A stretch of DNA of 64,000 nt, from the NCBI GenBank assembly GCA_017400455.1, contig JAFPTC010000047.1, positions 1 to 64,000 on the forward strand, given 5' to 3'. Under the pieces are notes generated by a model. The model saw only the letters and a list, made by a program, of their open reading frames with translations. It ran no database searches and had not been told where the DNA came from. This DNA comes from Prevotella sp. Lineage in GTDB: Bacteria > Bacteroidota > Bacteroidia > Bacteroidales > Bacteroidaceae. The position numbers and the translations under genes were made by a program. Below, in pieces: positions 36,007 to 47,784 of the stretch; within the stretch, counting starts at the first letter, position 1; each line of letters begins with the position of its first letter.

Positions 36007-38472
36007 ATGAAGAAGTTATTGTTTCTGACGCTGTTGTTAGGCTTTGCAGCAACCATCACCGCACAGGAGCATCGGTTGTGGTATAGCCGTCCCGCCACCC
36101 ACTGGCTGGAGGCACTTCCCGTAGGCAACAGTCATTTGGGAGCCATGGTCTATGGCGGCACCAACGTTGAGGAAATTCAGCTGAACGAGGAGACCTTCTG
36201 GAGCGGCTCGCCCCACAACAACGACAGCCCTGAGGCCAAGGCACACCTGCAAGAGGTGCGTCAGCTCATCTTCCAGGGCAAGGAAGGCGAGGCTGCGAAG
36301 ATCATCGACAAGTATTTCGTGAAAGGGCCCCACGGCATGCGCTATCTGCCCATGGGCAGCCTGAAGCTGGACTTCGGCCATCAGGAGGTGGCAGACTATG
36401 AGCGGGTACTGAATCTGGACGATGCCACCGTCACTACACATTATTCTTATAATGGCACTCGTTTCCAGCGCACTGTTTTCGCTTCGCAGGCCGATGACGT
36501 CATCATCATACGTATCACGGCTGACCGGCCTTCCGCCATCTCCTTCACCCTGTCTTTCGACAGCCCGTTGCAGACGGAACGGATGGTGGCCGATCGCCAG
36601 CTGATAGCCGTCGTTCATGGCCAGGATCATGAGGGCATCAAAGCCGGCCTTAGGGCTGAATGCCGTGTGAAGGTAGAGGGCGAGATGGGCTTGATCAAAC
36701 AAGAGGGCGATGCCATTAGGATTGGCATGGCCAACGACATTACCATTTATGTGGCCGCTGCCACCAACTTCGTGAACTATCACAACATCTCGGGTAATGC
36801 CGCTGACAAGAACCGCCAGACGTTGGCCTCGCTGCAAAGCAAGAACTACAAGAAACAGCTGAAGAACCATATCAAGAAGTATCAGGAACAGTACGGCCGC
36901 GTGAAGCTGGTGCTGCCGAAGAACGAGAATTCTTCGCTTGAGACCGACAAGCGCGTGCAGGCTTTCGAGCAAAATCCCACTGACCTGGACTTGGTGTCGC
37001 TGATGATGCAGTACGGACGCTATCTGCTCATTTCCTCCTCGCAGCCCGGTGGCCAGCCCGCTAATCTGCAGGGCGTGTGGAACGACAAGGTGAATGCCCC
37101 TTGGGACTCGAAGTACACCATCAACATCAACGCCGAGATGAACTACTGGCCGGCGCTCATCGGAAACCTGGCCGAAACGCAGCTGCCACTGTTCAGCATG
37201 ATTCGCGATTTGAGCAAGACCGGAGCCAAGACCGCAGCTGACATGTATGGCTGCCGGGGATGGGTGGCCCATCACAACACTGACCTCTGGCGCATTGCCG
37301 GCCCTGTCGACGGCACTCCCTGGGGCATGTTCCCAACGGGCGGGGCTTGGCTCACCACCCACATCTGGCAGCATTATCTCTACACGGGCGACAAGCAGTT
37401 CCTGGCCGACAACTATGACGTGATGAAAGGTGCGGCCGACTTCCTCATAGACTACTTGCAGCCTTATCCCGCCACGGGCGAGGTGAAGCAGGCTGCGGGC
37501 TGGCTGGTCACCGCTCCCACCGTGTCGCCCGAACATGGGCCGGCAGGGAAAGGAACCAACGTCACGGCCGGCTCTACCATGGACAATCAGATTGTCTTCG
37601 ACGTGCTCAGCCAAACGCTCCAGGCCGCCAAGGCTCTGGGCAAGGACAGCTCATCACTCATCACTTATCGCTCATCACTCCAGAATCTACCACCCATGCA
37701 GATTGGCCGCCACGGTCAGTTGCAGGAATGGATGATCGACGGCGATGACCCGAAGGACGAGCACCGCCACATCAGTCAGCTCTATGGGCTGTATCCGTCA
37801 AATCAAATCTCGCCCTACAGTCATCCCGACCTGTTCACCGCCTCTGCCAACACACTGAGGCAGCGAGGCGACATGGCCACAGGATGGAGCCTCGGCTGGA
37901 AAACCAATTTCTGGGCACGCATGCTCGACGGCAACCATGCCTTTACCATCATCAAGAACATGCTGCACCTGTTGCCCGACGACCGCTCCATGCGTCAGCA
38001 TCCCAACGGGCGCACCTATCCCAACCTCTTCGACGCTCACCCGCCGTTCCAGATTGACGGAAACTTCGGCGTTTCGGCAGGCATCTGCGAGATGCTGCTG
38101 CAGAGCCACGACGGAGCCGTACATCTGCTGCCCGCCTTGCCCGACAGTTGGGCCGATGGCGAGGTGCATGGCCTGCGTGCCCGTGGCGGATTCATCGTCG
38201 ACGAAGTATGGAGCGAGGGCAAACTTCTTTCGGTCGTCGTCCGCTCAACCATTGGCGGCACGCTGCGCCTGCGCTCCTATTGGCCTTTGAAGGGTAGGGG
38301 TGTGAAGGAGGCTCAAGGCCCTTGCCCCAACGAGCTGTATGCTCCGGCCGACATCCGTCAGCCCCTGCATTCACAGGAGCTGAAGGACTTTGCGCTGCTG
38401 CCCTTGCGCAAGGTCTACGAATATGATGTGCAAACAAAACCTGGTGGAGAATATACATTTAATATAGAATAG
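36007..38472 (+). CDS. GH95 alpha-L-fucosidase/alpha-L-galactosidase
   Basis: Inverting exo-enzyme removing terminal alpha-linked L-fucose or L-galactose. In this xylan operon L-galactose capping complex arabinoxylan side chains is the better guess, as known for a GH95 in a Bacteroides ovatus xylan locus. Signal peptide 1-19 (AATITAQ). The N-terminal beta-domain opens with [19 protein letters not shown]. The (alpha/alpha)6 barrel has the Asn pair in [10 protein letters not shown], acid Glu509 (VSPEHG) and base Asp684 (QIDGNFG). Length 821 is typical. ATG at 36007 is preferred over an upstream frame overlapping the GH98 gene. Odd: bases 37650-37680 encode a repetitive SSLITYRSS segment that reads like spacer DNA. 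Confidence 0.93.
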   Translation: MKKLLFLTLLLGFAATITAQEHRLWYSRPATHWLEALPVGNSHLGAMVYGGTNVEEIQLNEETFWSGSPHNNDSPEAKAHLQEVRQLIFQGKEGEAAKIIDKYFVKGPHGMRYLPMGSLKLDFGHQEVADYERVLNLDDATVTTHYSYNGTRFQRTVFASQADDVIIIRITADRPSAISFTLSFDSPLQTERMVADRQLIAVVHGQDHEGIKAGLRAECRVKVEGEMGLIKQEGDAIRIGMANDITIYVAAATNFVNYHNISGNAADKNRQTLASLQSKNYKKQLKNHIKKYQEQYGRVKLVLPKNENSSLETDKRVQAFEQNPTDLDLVSLMMQYGRYLLISSSQPGGQPANLQGVWNDKVNAPWDSKYTININAEMNYWPALIGNLAETQLPLFSMIRDLSKTGAKTAADMYGCRGWVAHHNTDLWRIAGPVDGTPWGMFPTGGAWLTTHIWQHYLYTGDKQFLADNYDVMKGAADFLIDYLQPYPATGEVKQAAGWLVTAPTVSPEHGPAGKGTNVTAGSTMDNQIVFDVLSQTLQAAKALGKDSSSLITYRSSLQNLPPMQIGRHGQLQEWMIDGDDPKDEHRHISQLYGLYPSNQISPYSHPDLFTASANTLRQRGDMATGWSLGWKTNFWARMLDGNHAFTIIKNMLHLLPDDRSMRQHPNGRTYPNLFDAHPPFQIDGNFGVSAGICEMLLQSHDGAVHLLPALPDSWADGEVHGLRARGGFIVDEVWSEGKLLSVVVRSTIGGTLRLRSYWPLKGRGVKEAQGPCPNELYAPADIRQPLHSQELKDFALLPLRKVYEYDVQTKPGGEYTFNIE
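37650..37680 (+). repeat. Spacer-like TCATCACT repeat inside the GH95 gene
   Basis: TCATCACT occurs as near-tandem copies in frame within the coding sequence. On the reverse strand it reads as ATGAGTGATGAG-type DNA, like the AT-rich spacers between genes here (for example 13012-13025). Reading frame is kept. Confidence 0.5.
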
Positions 38473-38473
38473 C

Positions 38474-40441
38474 ATGAAAAGAGAATTATGTTCTGTGGTT
38501 GCCCTCTTCCTGGCTACCGCGCTGGCTGGCCCTGTGCTGGCCATGGAGAAACGCTTCAATAGTCCCGACGGCAAGACTGAAGTGGTGCTGAACGACGAGG
38601 GCGGCCGTCCTACCTATCAAGTGAACTTGCAAGGGACACCTTTCTTAAACCCATCACCATTGGGCTTAAAACTCAACTTCGCCGACCTGACGCAGGGCTT
38701 AACGTTGAAAGACTGTGCAGTGAAGACGGTCAGCGACCAATATGAACTGAAGACGTGGAAGCAGAGCCATGTCAGCTACGAGGCTACGGAGGCTGTCTGC
38801 CAGTTTGAGCAAGATGGCAGGAAGTCCCTTGACATCATTTTCCGTGTGAGTAACCGTGATGTGGCCTTCCGCTATCAGCTCTACCCCAAGCGGGGGCGGG
38901 GCGGCGAGACCCTGGCTGCCGTCATCGAGGGCGAGGCTTCGGGCTTTGTTCTACCCGATGGCACCACCACCTTCCTCTGCCCGCAGTCGAAGCCAATGAC
39001 GGGTTTTGCCCGCACGGCTCCCAGCTATGAGACGAGCTATGCCTACGACGAGGAAATGGGAAAGAACGGCTGGGGCGATGGTTATACCTTTCCATGTTTG
39101 TTCCGTGAGAGTGGCGGCTGGCTGCTCATCAGCGAGACGGGCAACGACGGCGGCTATGTGGGCTGCCATCTCGAAAACACTGGCGGCGGAAATTACCGCA
39201 TCGCCTTCCCTAACCCTGCTGAGCTGAACGGCTTTGGTGCCTCCACCGTTCAGACTGCTCTGCCGGCGTTCACTCCTTGGCGCACCATCACCCTGGGCAC
39301 CACGCTGGCTCCCATCGTTGAGAGCACCGTGGCCAATGACTTGGTACAGCCCAAGTATGAAGCCTCGAAGGACTATACCTATGGCAAGGGCTCGTGGTCG
39401 TGGATCATCGGCATGGATGCCAGTTGCAACTTCGATGAGCAGAAACGCTACATCGACTTCTCTGCCGCCATGGGCTATCGTTCGGTACTGGTCGATGCCC
39501 TGTGGGACACGCAGATAGGCTACGAGCGTATGGCCGAGCTGTCGCGCTACGCTCAGTCGAAAGGTGTGGGCCTCTTCCTTTGGTATAATAGCAACGGTGC
39601 ATGGAACGATGCTCCGCAGGGGCCTCGTCACAAGATGGACAAGAGCGCTGTCCGCCGCAAGGAAATGGCATGGATGAAGCAGAATGGCATCTTGGGCATC
39701 AAGGTCGATTTCTTTGGCAGCGACAAGCAGCCCATGATGCAGCTCTATGAGGATATTCTCACCGATGCCAACGAGTTTGGCATCCAGGTCATCTTCCATG
39801 GTTGCACGCTGCCCCGTGGCTGGGAGCGGATGTTCCCCAACTATGTGGCCAGCGAGGCTGTGCTGGCCAGCGAGAACCTGCATTTCGGCCAGGGGGCTTG
39901 CGATGCCGAGGCCAAGAACGCCTGCACGCACACCTTCATCCGCAATGTGGTGGGCTCGATGGACTTTGGCGGCTCCACGCTGAACAAGCGTTACAGCGTG
40001 GACAATCAGCGTGGCACCACACGCCGCACCAGTGATGTCTTCGCCCTCGCCACGGCCGTACTCTTCCAGAGCAGCGTGCAGCACTTCGCCCTGGCGCCCA
40101 ATAACCTGACCGATGCACCGCAATGGGCCGTCCAGTTCATGAAGGATGTGCCTACGCTGTGGGACGAAGTACGCTACATCGATGGCTACCCAGGCCGTTA
40201 TGCCATCATCGCCCGTCGCTCTGGCAACAAGTGGTATGTGGCTGGCATCAACGCCCAGAAGGAAACGGTGAAGACCACCCTTACGCTGCCTTCGGCTGAT
40301 AAGGAAGTGACGCTCTATAGCGACGATGCACAACTCAGTGGCAGCATGAAGACCGTGAAGGTGAAGCGTCAGTCGCTGAAAGTGGAAATGCCCGAGAACG
40401 GCGCCTTCCTTGTGGTATGCAATGCAAATGGAATTAACTAA
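38474..40441 (+). CDS. GH97 retaining alpha-galactosidase
   Basis: Removes alpha-galactosyl caps, probably in the periplasm. Signal peptide 1-23 (AGPVLA). N-terminal beta-supersandwich about 25-290, TIM barrel about 300-555 and C-terminal beta-domain to 655. Nucleophile Asp412 in GIKVDFFGSD marks the retaining branch of GH97 (the inverting branch uses Glu). Glu467 in LASENLHFG lies 55 residues later, the same spacing as between the nucleophile and acid/base of the characterised Bacteroides retaining enzyme. Starts 1 bp after the GH95 stop, so translation is probably coupled. Galactose as a branch sugar fits the GH95 and GH98 neighbours. Confidence 0.93.
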   Translation: MKRELCSVVALFLATALAGPVLAMEKRFNSPDGKTEVVLNDEGGRPTYQVNLQGTPFLNPSPLGLKLNFADLTQGLTLKDCAVKTVSDQYELKTWKQSHVSYEATEAVCQFEQDGRKSLDIIFRVSNRDVAFRYQLYPKRGRGGETLAAVIEGEASGFVLPDGTTTFLCPQSKPMTGFARTAPSYETSYAYDEEMGKNGWGDGYTFPCLFRESGGWLLISETGNDGGYVGCHLENTGGGNYRIAFPNPAELNGFGASTVQTALPAFTPWRTITLGTTLAPIVESTVANDLVQPKYEASKDYTYGKGSWSWIIGMDASCNFDEQKRYIDFSAAMGYRSVLVDALWDTQIGYERMAELSRYAQSKGVGLFLWYNSNGAWNDAPQGPRHKMDKSAVRRKEMAWMKQNGILGIKVDFFGSDKQPMMQLYEDILTDANEFGIQVIFHGCTLPRGWERMFPNYVASEAVLASENLHFGQGACDAEAKNACTHTFIRNVVGSMDFGGSTLNKRYSVDNQRGTTRRTSDVFALATAVLFQSSVQHFALAPNNLTDAPQWAVQFMKDVPTLWDEVRYIDGYPGRYAIIARRSGNKWYVAGINAQKETVKTTLTLPSADKEVTLYSDDAQLSGSMKTVKVKRQSLKVEMPENGAFLVVCNANGIN

Positions 40442-40455
40442 TACATTTATATAAT

Positions 40456-42498
40456 ATGAAAAAGAAACTTTTTTCGTTTGGTATGATGCTTTTGGCTGCA
40501 TTGGGCGCCAAGGCTCAGAATCCCTATCTGCCCCTTTGGGAGCATGTGCCCGATGGTGAGCCTCGCGTGTTTGAAGACCCCGACCAGCCAGGCAAGTTCC
40601 GTGCCTACATCATCGGCTCGCACGACGTGACCTACACAGCCTACTGTGGCCCCGACATCCGCATGTGGTCGGCCCCTGTGGAAGACCTTTCGCAGTGGCG
40701 CGACGAAGGTCCCATCTTCACCTGGTATGTCAATGGCCAATGGGACACGATGTTCGCCCCCGATCTGGTGGAAACCGTGGACAAGGCTACTGGCAAGAAG
40801 ACCTATTGGCTCTATCCGCACAGCCGTGGTTGGCGCCGCACGCCGATGGTTTGTCGTGGCGACCGTCCCGATGGCCCCTTCACGCCGGTGAATCTGACGG
40901 AGGATGGCACTCAGTGCCTGCCAGGCTCGTTCATCGACTTCGATCCCTCGGTGTTCATCGAGCCGGTCACCAGCAAGAAAGACAAGGACTTCGCCAAGGG
41001 CTATCGTGCCTACGTGTTCTATGGCTTCCAGCACTCAACGGCAGTAGAGCTTGACCAGAACACGATGTACTCAAAGCGCGAGGGCACCGAACCCATAGAC
41101 CCCTTCATCCCTGCCAGCAGCCGCGACGGAAAGCTCCTCGATAAGGAAGGCTCAGAGTATAAGGCGCTTTACAAGGGGCAGAACCCGCTTGACTTCAACT
41201 TCTTTGAGGCCAGCAGCATCCGCCAGGTTGGCAACAAATACGTGATGGTGTTCAGCGGCTACAGTGGTCAGGAGTATGGCCTGGGCCAGACCAATTCTGC
41301 CCTGCGCTATGCTTACGGCGACACTCCGCTTGGTCCTTGGCGCTCGGGTGGCGTGCTCGTCGACTCACGTGGCGTAGTGCTGAACGAGGACGGCTCGAAA
41401 CTCATCACCACCAATGCTGCCCACAATACCCACGGCTCGTTGCAGGAAATCAATGGCCAGTGGTATGTATTCTACCATCGTCCGCCGCGTGGCTTCGGCA
41501 ATGCCCGTCAGGCCATGGTGGCCCCTGTGAAGATTGTGTGCGACAAGAAGCCCGTGGCCAAAGGCGGTCAGGTGCGCATCACTGGTTACGATCCTTTCAC
41601 GCCAAATAATGAGTGGACGGCCAAGGCCACCGATGGTAACGAATACACCGGTGCCGAGGTGACCAGCGAAGGCTTCCAGATCTTCGGTCTGCCTCCTTAC
41701 GCTTACTACTCTGCTGGCCTGGCCTGCTTCATGTATGGCCCCAACGCCAACAACTGGATGCAGGACAACCACGATGTGTGGAACAACTCGATGGACCTGG
41801 CCGGCATTCAGAACGGCGGCATCGTCGGCTTCAAGTATTTCGGCTTCGGCGGCCTGGCCCAGGACACGAAGGGCTGCAAGGCTTTCGAGGGCACGAAACA
41901 GGGTGACGGTACGACCTTGACTCTGAACCTAACCCCTGGTGGTCACGGCGCTTTCACCATTCACATCAAGCTCGACGACCCTTGGAAGGGTAAGGAGGTG
42001 GCTAACTTGGTTGTTCCCGCCGATGCCCGTCGCGAGGCCACAGGCTTTGTGGTGAACATACCTGCCGTAGAGGGACTCACCGGCAAGCACGCCATTTACC
42101 TCGTAGCAGAAGGTCCCGAGGTACAGGCTCCCCAGCAGCCCCAGTTCGGTGGCCGTCGTCCGCAGCAGCCTCAGCGTCCGCAAGGACTTTTCGACCTCCA
42201 CGGCATTGGCTTTGCCAAGGCTGGCAAGGGCTGTTTCGCTCCTGCTGTGCCCCGGGTGACCATCACTGCCGACGGCCAGAAGCTCAACATCCCCTCCACG
42301 CCGATCTACTTCACCGCCCAGAATGGCTTTGCCGAGGCTAACCGCTATCAGGTCTATGGCCGTCTGTTGGCAGGCAGCAAGCTGGAGGCCAAGGCCGACG
42401 TCCCTGGAGTGAAGTTCGACATCAGCCCCATTGTTGAGGGCCGCGCCACCATTAAGGCTACCTATCAAGGGCAGACAAAGATATTCTTAATCAACTAA
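40456..42498 (+). CDS. Secreted GH43-family enzyme with CBM6-like domain and Pro/Gln-rich linker
   Basis: Predicted arabinofuranosidase or xylosidase, from a different GH43 branch than the copies at 716 and 28406. Signal peptide 1-20 (GAKA). Propeller acids: Asp41 (RVFEDPDQPG), Asp161/163 (IDFDPSVFIE) and Glu251 (FFEASSIRQVG). Residues about 375-555 look like a CBM6-type jelly roll (GGIVGFKYFGFGG, HIKLDDPWKG). A short linker rich in Pro, Gln and Arg (about 560-582, PQQPQFGGRRPQQPQ) leads to a final 95-residue beta-domain. No sorting tail. Fourth gene of the operon, 14 bp after GH97. Substrate cannot be fixed from sequence. Confidence 0.88.
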   Translation: MKKKLFSFGMMLLAALGAKAQNPYLPLWEHVPDGEPRVFEDPDQPGKFRAYIIGSHDVTYTAYCGPDIRMWSAPVEDLSQWRDEGPIFTWYVNGQWDTMFAPDLVETVDKATGKKTYWLYPHSRGWRRTPMVCRGDRPDGPFTPVNLTEDGTQCLPGSFIDFDPSVFIEPVTSKKDKDFAKGYRAYVFYGFQHSTAVELDQNTMYSKREGTEPIDPFIPASSRDGKLLDKEGSEYKALYKGQNPLDFNFFEASSIRQVGNKYVMVFSGYSGQEYGLGQTNSALRYAYGDTPLGPWRSGGVLVDSRGVVLNEDGSKLITTNAAHNTHGSLQEINGQWYVFYHRPPRGFGNARQAMVAPVKIVCDKKPVAKGGQVRITGYDPFTPNNEWTAKATDGNEYTGAEVTSEGFQIFGLPPYAYYSAGLACFMYGPNANNWMQDNHDVWNNSMDLAGIQNGGIVGFKYFGFGGLAQDTKGCKAFEGTKQGDGTTLTLNLTPGGHGAFTIHIKLDDPWKGKEVANLVVPADARREATGFVVNIPAVEGLTGKHAIYLVAEGPEVQAPQQPQFGGRRPQQPQRPQGLFDLHGIGFAKAGKGCFAPAVPRVTITADGQKLNIPSTPIYFTAQNGFAEANRYQVYGRLLAGSKLEAKADVPGVKFDISPIVEGRATIKATYQGQTKIFLIN

Positions 42499-44541
<2,043 letters not shown>

Positions 44542-44555
44542 ATAGAAAAAACTCC

Positions 44556-44725
44556 AAAAAGACCCCCAGGAAGCCTCCCCAAGCCCCTCCGAAGGAGGGG
44601 ATGTCTGGATAGACAATGGTGGTACAGTATTATTTTGTATTAGAATGTAGAGTATGAAAAGATTAAATCTAACCAAACACCCCCTCCTTTGGAGGGGCTT
44701 GGGGAGGCTTTTTGGGAGGCTCTTT
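44556..44725. repeat. Long imperfect inverted repeat spanning the spacer and the GH115 signal-peptide codons
   Basis: Arm 44556-44600 and arm 44681-44725 are inverted copies. About 30 bp around CCCCTCC...GGAGGGGCTTGGGGAGGCTT match with one mismatch, then the arms diverge. Each arm also contains its own small CCCCTCC/GGAGGGG hairpin. The right arm lies inside the next gene, encoding PLLWRGLGRLFGRLFG of its signal peptide. The 80 bp between the arms hold the ATG at 44654. Confidence 0.85.
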
Positions 44726-47257
44726 GGGATGCTTTTATCCCTCTTCCTCTTCCCCCTTGCCTCCATGGCAGCCGAGCCGTTCATCGTCTTCACGCCTCAG
44801 GCCGATGCCCTTGAACTGAAGGCAGGCACTATCAGCTTCAGCGAGCAGGAGAACGAGGGCGTGAAGATAGCCATCCAGAACCTGCGCACCGACATGCAGA
44901 AGACCATCGGCCAGGAAGTCGCCGTGCTCGTGGGCACCGTGGGCTGCAATGCCGACATCGACCGCATGGTGAAGCAAGGGCTGTTGCCCGACCTGAAGGG
45001 CCGCCGCGAGAAGTTCATCATCACAACTACGGCCAGCGGCCAGCCCGTCATTGCGGGCAGCGACCGCCGTGGCACCATCTACGGCGTCTATGAGCTGTCG
45101 CGCCAGCTGGGCGTCTCGCCCTGGTACTGGTGGGCCGATGCCCCCATCGAGCGTCACGCGCACGCGTATATAAAGAAAGGTGTCTTTACCGACGGCGAGC
45201 CGGCCGTGGAGTTCCGCGGCTTGTTCCTCAACGACGAGGCTCCCTGCCTCACCTCGTGGGTGAAGAACACCTGGGGCACCAACTATGGCGACCACCGCTT
45301 CTACGAGAAGGTCTTCGAGCTCATCCTTCGCCTGAAGGGCAACTATCTCTGGCCCGCCATGTGGAGCTGGGCTTTCTATGCCGACGACCCTGAGAACGGC
45401 AAGACCGCCGACCGCATGGGCGTCATCATGGGCACCAGCCACCACGAGCCCATGGCCCGCAACCATCAGGAATATGCCCGCAACCGCCGCGAGTGGGGCG
45501 CCTGGAACTATCAGACCAACCAGCAGAAGCTCGACCAGTTCTTCCGCGAAGGCATCGAGCGCATGAAAGGCACCGAGGACATCGTCACCATTGGCATGCG
45601 TGGCGATGGCGACGAGGCCATGGGTGACAAGACCGACGTGGCCCTGATGGAACGCATCGTGAAGAACCAGCGTCGCATCATCAAGGAGGTCACTGGAAAG
45701 CCCGCCGAGAAGACCACCCAGCTCTGGGCCCTCTATAAGGAGGTGCAGGACTACTACGACGCCGGCTTCCGCGTGCCCGACGATGTCATCGTCCTCATCA
45801 GCGACGACAACTGGGGCGACATCCGTCGCGTGCCCAATGCCGAGGAGCGCAAGCACAAGGGCGGATGGGGCATCTACTACCACGTGGACTATGTCGGAGC
45901 ACCACGCAACACCAAGTGGCTCAACGTCACCCAGACGCAGCAGATGTTCGAGCAGCTCTCGCTGGCCTACGACTTCGGCATCCAGCGCCTGTGGATTCTG
46001 AACGTGGGCGACCTCAAGCCCATGGAGTACCCCATCCAGCTGTTCATGGACATGGCCTGGAACCCCAAGGAGTACACCCAGCAAACCGTCACTGACCACA
46101 CCCGCCGCTTCTTCGCCAGCACGCTCGGCGCCCCCGCCTCCGTGCCCTCCGCCTCCGCTGCAGTGCCAGCCGCTTCTCCGGCTGGCCTCTCCGCCGTCTC
46201 TCCCGTCTCCTCCCTCGTCGAGGAAGCCACCGCCATCTACAACCTGAACTGCAAGTACATGGCCCGCGTCACCCCCGAGATGCTCGACGCCCGCACCTAC
46301 AACGTTGAAACAGGCGAATGGCGCCAGGTGGCCGACGACTATCAGCGCCTGGAGCTGCGCGCCCTGCGCCTCTACGAGCAGGTGCCCGCCCCAGCCCGCG
46401 ACTTCTACCGCCAGCTCATCCTCTTCCCCGTTCAGGCCATGGCCAACGTCTACGACATGTACTACGCCCAGGCCATGAACCAGTACCTGGCCCGCCAGGG
46501 CCGTCCCGAGGCCAATGAGTGGGCGGCCCGCGTGGCCCAGTGCTTCCGTCGCGACTCCCTGCTCTGTGCAGCCTATAACAACGAGATTGCCGGCGGCAAG
46601 TGGCGCGGCATGATGACCCAGAAACACATTGGTTATCGCTCGTGGAATGATGACTTCCCCCGCGACATCCTGCCGCGCACGGTGGCTGTCGCTTCCGCCC
46701 CGGCCGGCGGCTACTCCTTCACCCACAGCGCAGGCTACGTTTCCATGGAGGCCGAGCACTACTACAGCGCCCAAGCCCCCGAGGGCTCGCAGTGGAGCAT
46801 CTATCCCGACTACGGTCGCACCCTCAGCGCCGTGGCCCTGACGCCCTACACCCAGCCCGTGGGCAATGCGCAGCTCAGCTATCGCTTCACCCTGCCTGCC
46901 GATGCACCCGCGAAGGTGAAGGTACGCGTGGTGGTGAAGTCAACCCTCGACTTCCTCAACGTAGGAGGCCATGAGTATGCCGTCAGCCTCGACGGCTCCG
47001 AGCCGCAGGTGGTCAACATGAACAAGACGCTCGTCGACCGCCAGCCCTACATGTACTCCGAGTTCTATCCCACCATTGCCCGCCGCATCATCGAGAAGGA
47101 GGTAGAGCTGCCCGTGGCTGGTGGCCAGAGCACCCATGTGCTCACCCTGCAGCCCCGCCATCCCGGCATCGTCTTCGAGAAAATAGTTGTCGACTTCGGC
47201 GGCTATCGTCCGTCCTATCTCTTCATGGACGAATCGCCCTGCAGCCGTGCACAATAA
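44654..47257 (+). CDS. GH115 xylan alpha-1,2-glucuronidase
   Basis: Removes (4-O-methyl-)glucuronic acid from xylan and long oligosaccharides. Residues 1-36 form an unusual signal peptide partly encoded by a repeat arm, ending PLASMAA. The family is recognised by FRGLFLNDEAPCLTSW, LKGNYLWPAMWSWAF, GMRGDGDEAM and LISDDNWGDIRR, and by the helical and beta-domains that follow. Length 867 is typical. Residues about 490-522 are a low-complexity Ala/Ser/Pro/Val insert in the helical region, after HTRRFFAS and before EEATAIYNLN. Last gene of the GH98 operon, 112 bp after the esterase gene, with a terminator directly behind. Confidence 0.95.
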   Translation: MKRLNLTKHPLLWRGLGRLFGRLFGMLLSLFLFPLASMAAEPFIVFTPQADALELKAGTISFSEQENEGVKIAIQNLRTDMQKTIGQEVAVLVGTVGCNADIDRMVKQGLLPDLKGRREKFIITTTASGQPVIAGSDRRGTIYGVYELSRQLGVSPWYWWADAPIERHAHAYIKKGVFTDGEPAVEFRGLFLNDEAPCLTSWVKNTWGTNYGDHRFYEKVFELILRLKGNYLWPAMWSWAFYADDPENGKTADRMGVIMGTSHHEPMARNHQEYARNRREWGAWNYQTNQQKLDQFFREGIERMKGTEDIVTIGMRGDGDEAMGDKTDVALMERIVKNQRRIIKEVTGKPAEKTTQLWALYKEVQDYYDAGFRVPDDVIVLISDDNWGDIRRVPNAEERKHKGGWGIYYHVDYVGAPRNTKWLNVTQTQQMFEQLSLAYDFGIQRLWILNVGDLKPMEYPIQLFMDMAWNPKEYTQQTVTDHTRRFFASTLGAPASVPSASAAVPAASPAGLSAVSPVSSLVEEATAIYNLNCKYMARVTPEMLDARTYNVETGEWRQVADDYQRLELRALRLYEQVPAPARDFYRQLILFPVQAMANVYDMYYAQAMNQYLARQGRPEANEWAARVAQCFRRDSLLCAAYNNEIAGGKWRGMMTQKHIGYRSWNDDFPRDILPRTVAVASAPAGGYSFTHSAGYVSMEAEHYYSAQAPEGSQWSIYPDYGRTLSAVALTPYTQPVGNAQLSYRFTLPADAPAKVKVRVVVKSTLDFLNVGGHEYAVSLDGSEPQVVNMNKTLVDRQPYMYSEFYPTIARRIIEKEVELPVAGGQSTHVLTLQPRHPGIVFEKIVVDFGGYRPSYLFMDESPCSRAQ

Positions 47258-47260
47258 TTT

Positions 47261-47296
47261 TTTCGGAGCCTGCAAACCTTTTTGCAGGCTCCGAAA
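47261..47296 (+). terminator. Terminator of the GH98-GH115 operon
   Basis: Perfect 16-bp stem (47261-47276 with 47281-47296) around a four-base loop, starting 3 bp after the GH115 stop. Flanking sequence is AT-rich on both sides. Confidence 0.93.
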
Positions 47297-47378
47297 TTAT
47301 TTGGATTCTTCCATATTATTTCGTGCTTTTGCACAAATACGAAATAAACTTAGCCACGTAAGACCGACTGAATAAAAC

Positions 47379-47468
47379 TCGGAATCCAGCGCCCGCCCAC
47401 ACATATAAGCCCGCCCGCTCGGAGTTATAAGGGCGGCCGCCCTTATTAATGTGGGCGGCCGTCCGAAT
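47379..47468. repeat. Nested palindromes in the 527-bp spacer before the pectin operon
   Basis: Contains a perfect 20-base palindrome (47427-47446, GC-rich core GGGCGGCCGCCC). It is enclosed by CCGCCCACA (about 47393) against TGTGGGCGG (about 47450), and outside that TCGGA against TCCGA. Further right (about 47480-47560) are T/C-rich degenerate repeats of CCTTTTCCC type, and near 47580-47612 a hairpin AAGCCTTCCC/GGGAGGCTT. I see no gene in 47258-47784. Confidence 0.6.
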
Positions 47469-47714
47469 CGTGCAACCCGGTACCTTTTTCCCTGTTACTC
47501 AGTGCCTTTTCCCTTTTTCTCCCGTGTCTTTCCCCTTTTATCCAGCGCTCCCGTTTCAGCAGACTGTGGCTTCTGAGTGAAAAAGCCTTCCCATTCTGAC
47601 GGGAGGCTTCGGGAGGGTCAGAAGGACCCGCTGCGTGCCACGGAGGTGGGGCCTGTCCCTTGGTGGAAGAGGCAGGACCAGAAGGACGATATTATTAAAA
47701 AAGATGTATTAATA

Positions 47715-47746
47715 TTTGCGAGTGTGGGAGAAAATGCTTAATTTTG
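47715..47746 (+). promoter_or_regulatory. Promoter of the pectin operon
   Basis: TTTG at 47715-47718 and TAATTTTG at 47739-47746 with a 20-bp spacer: a full -33/-7 pair. 38 bp before the ATG. It lacks the GRAACAAA motif of the xylan promoters. Confidence 0.8.
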
Positions 47747-47784
47747 CAAAACTAATCATCACACTAAGACAACGATAACTACGA

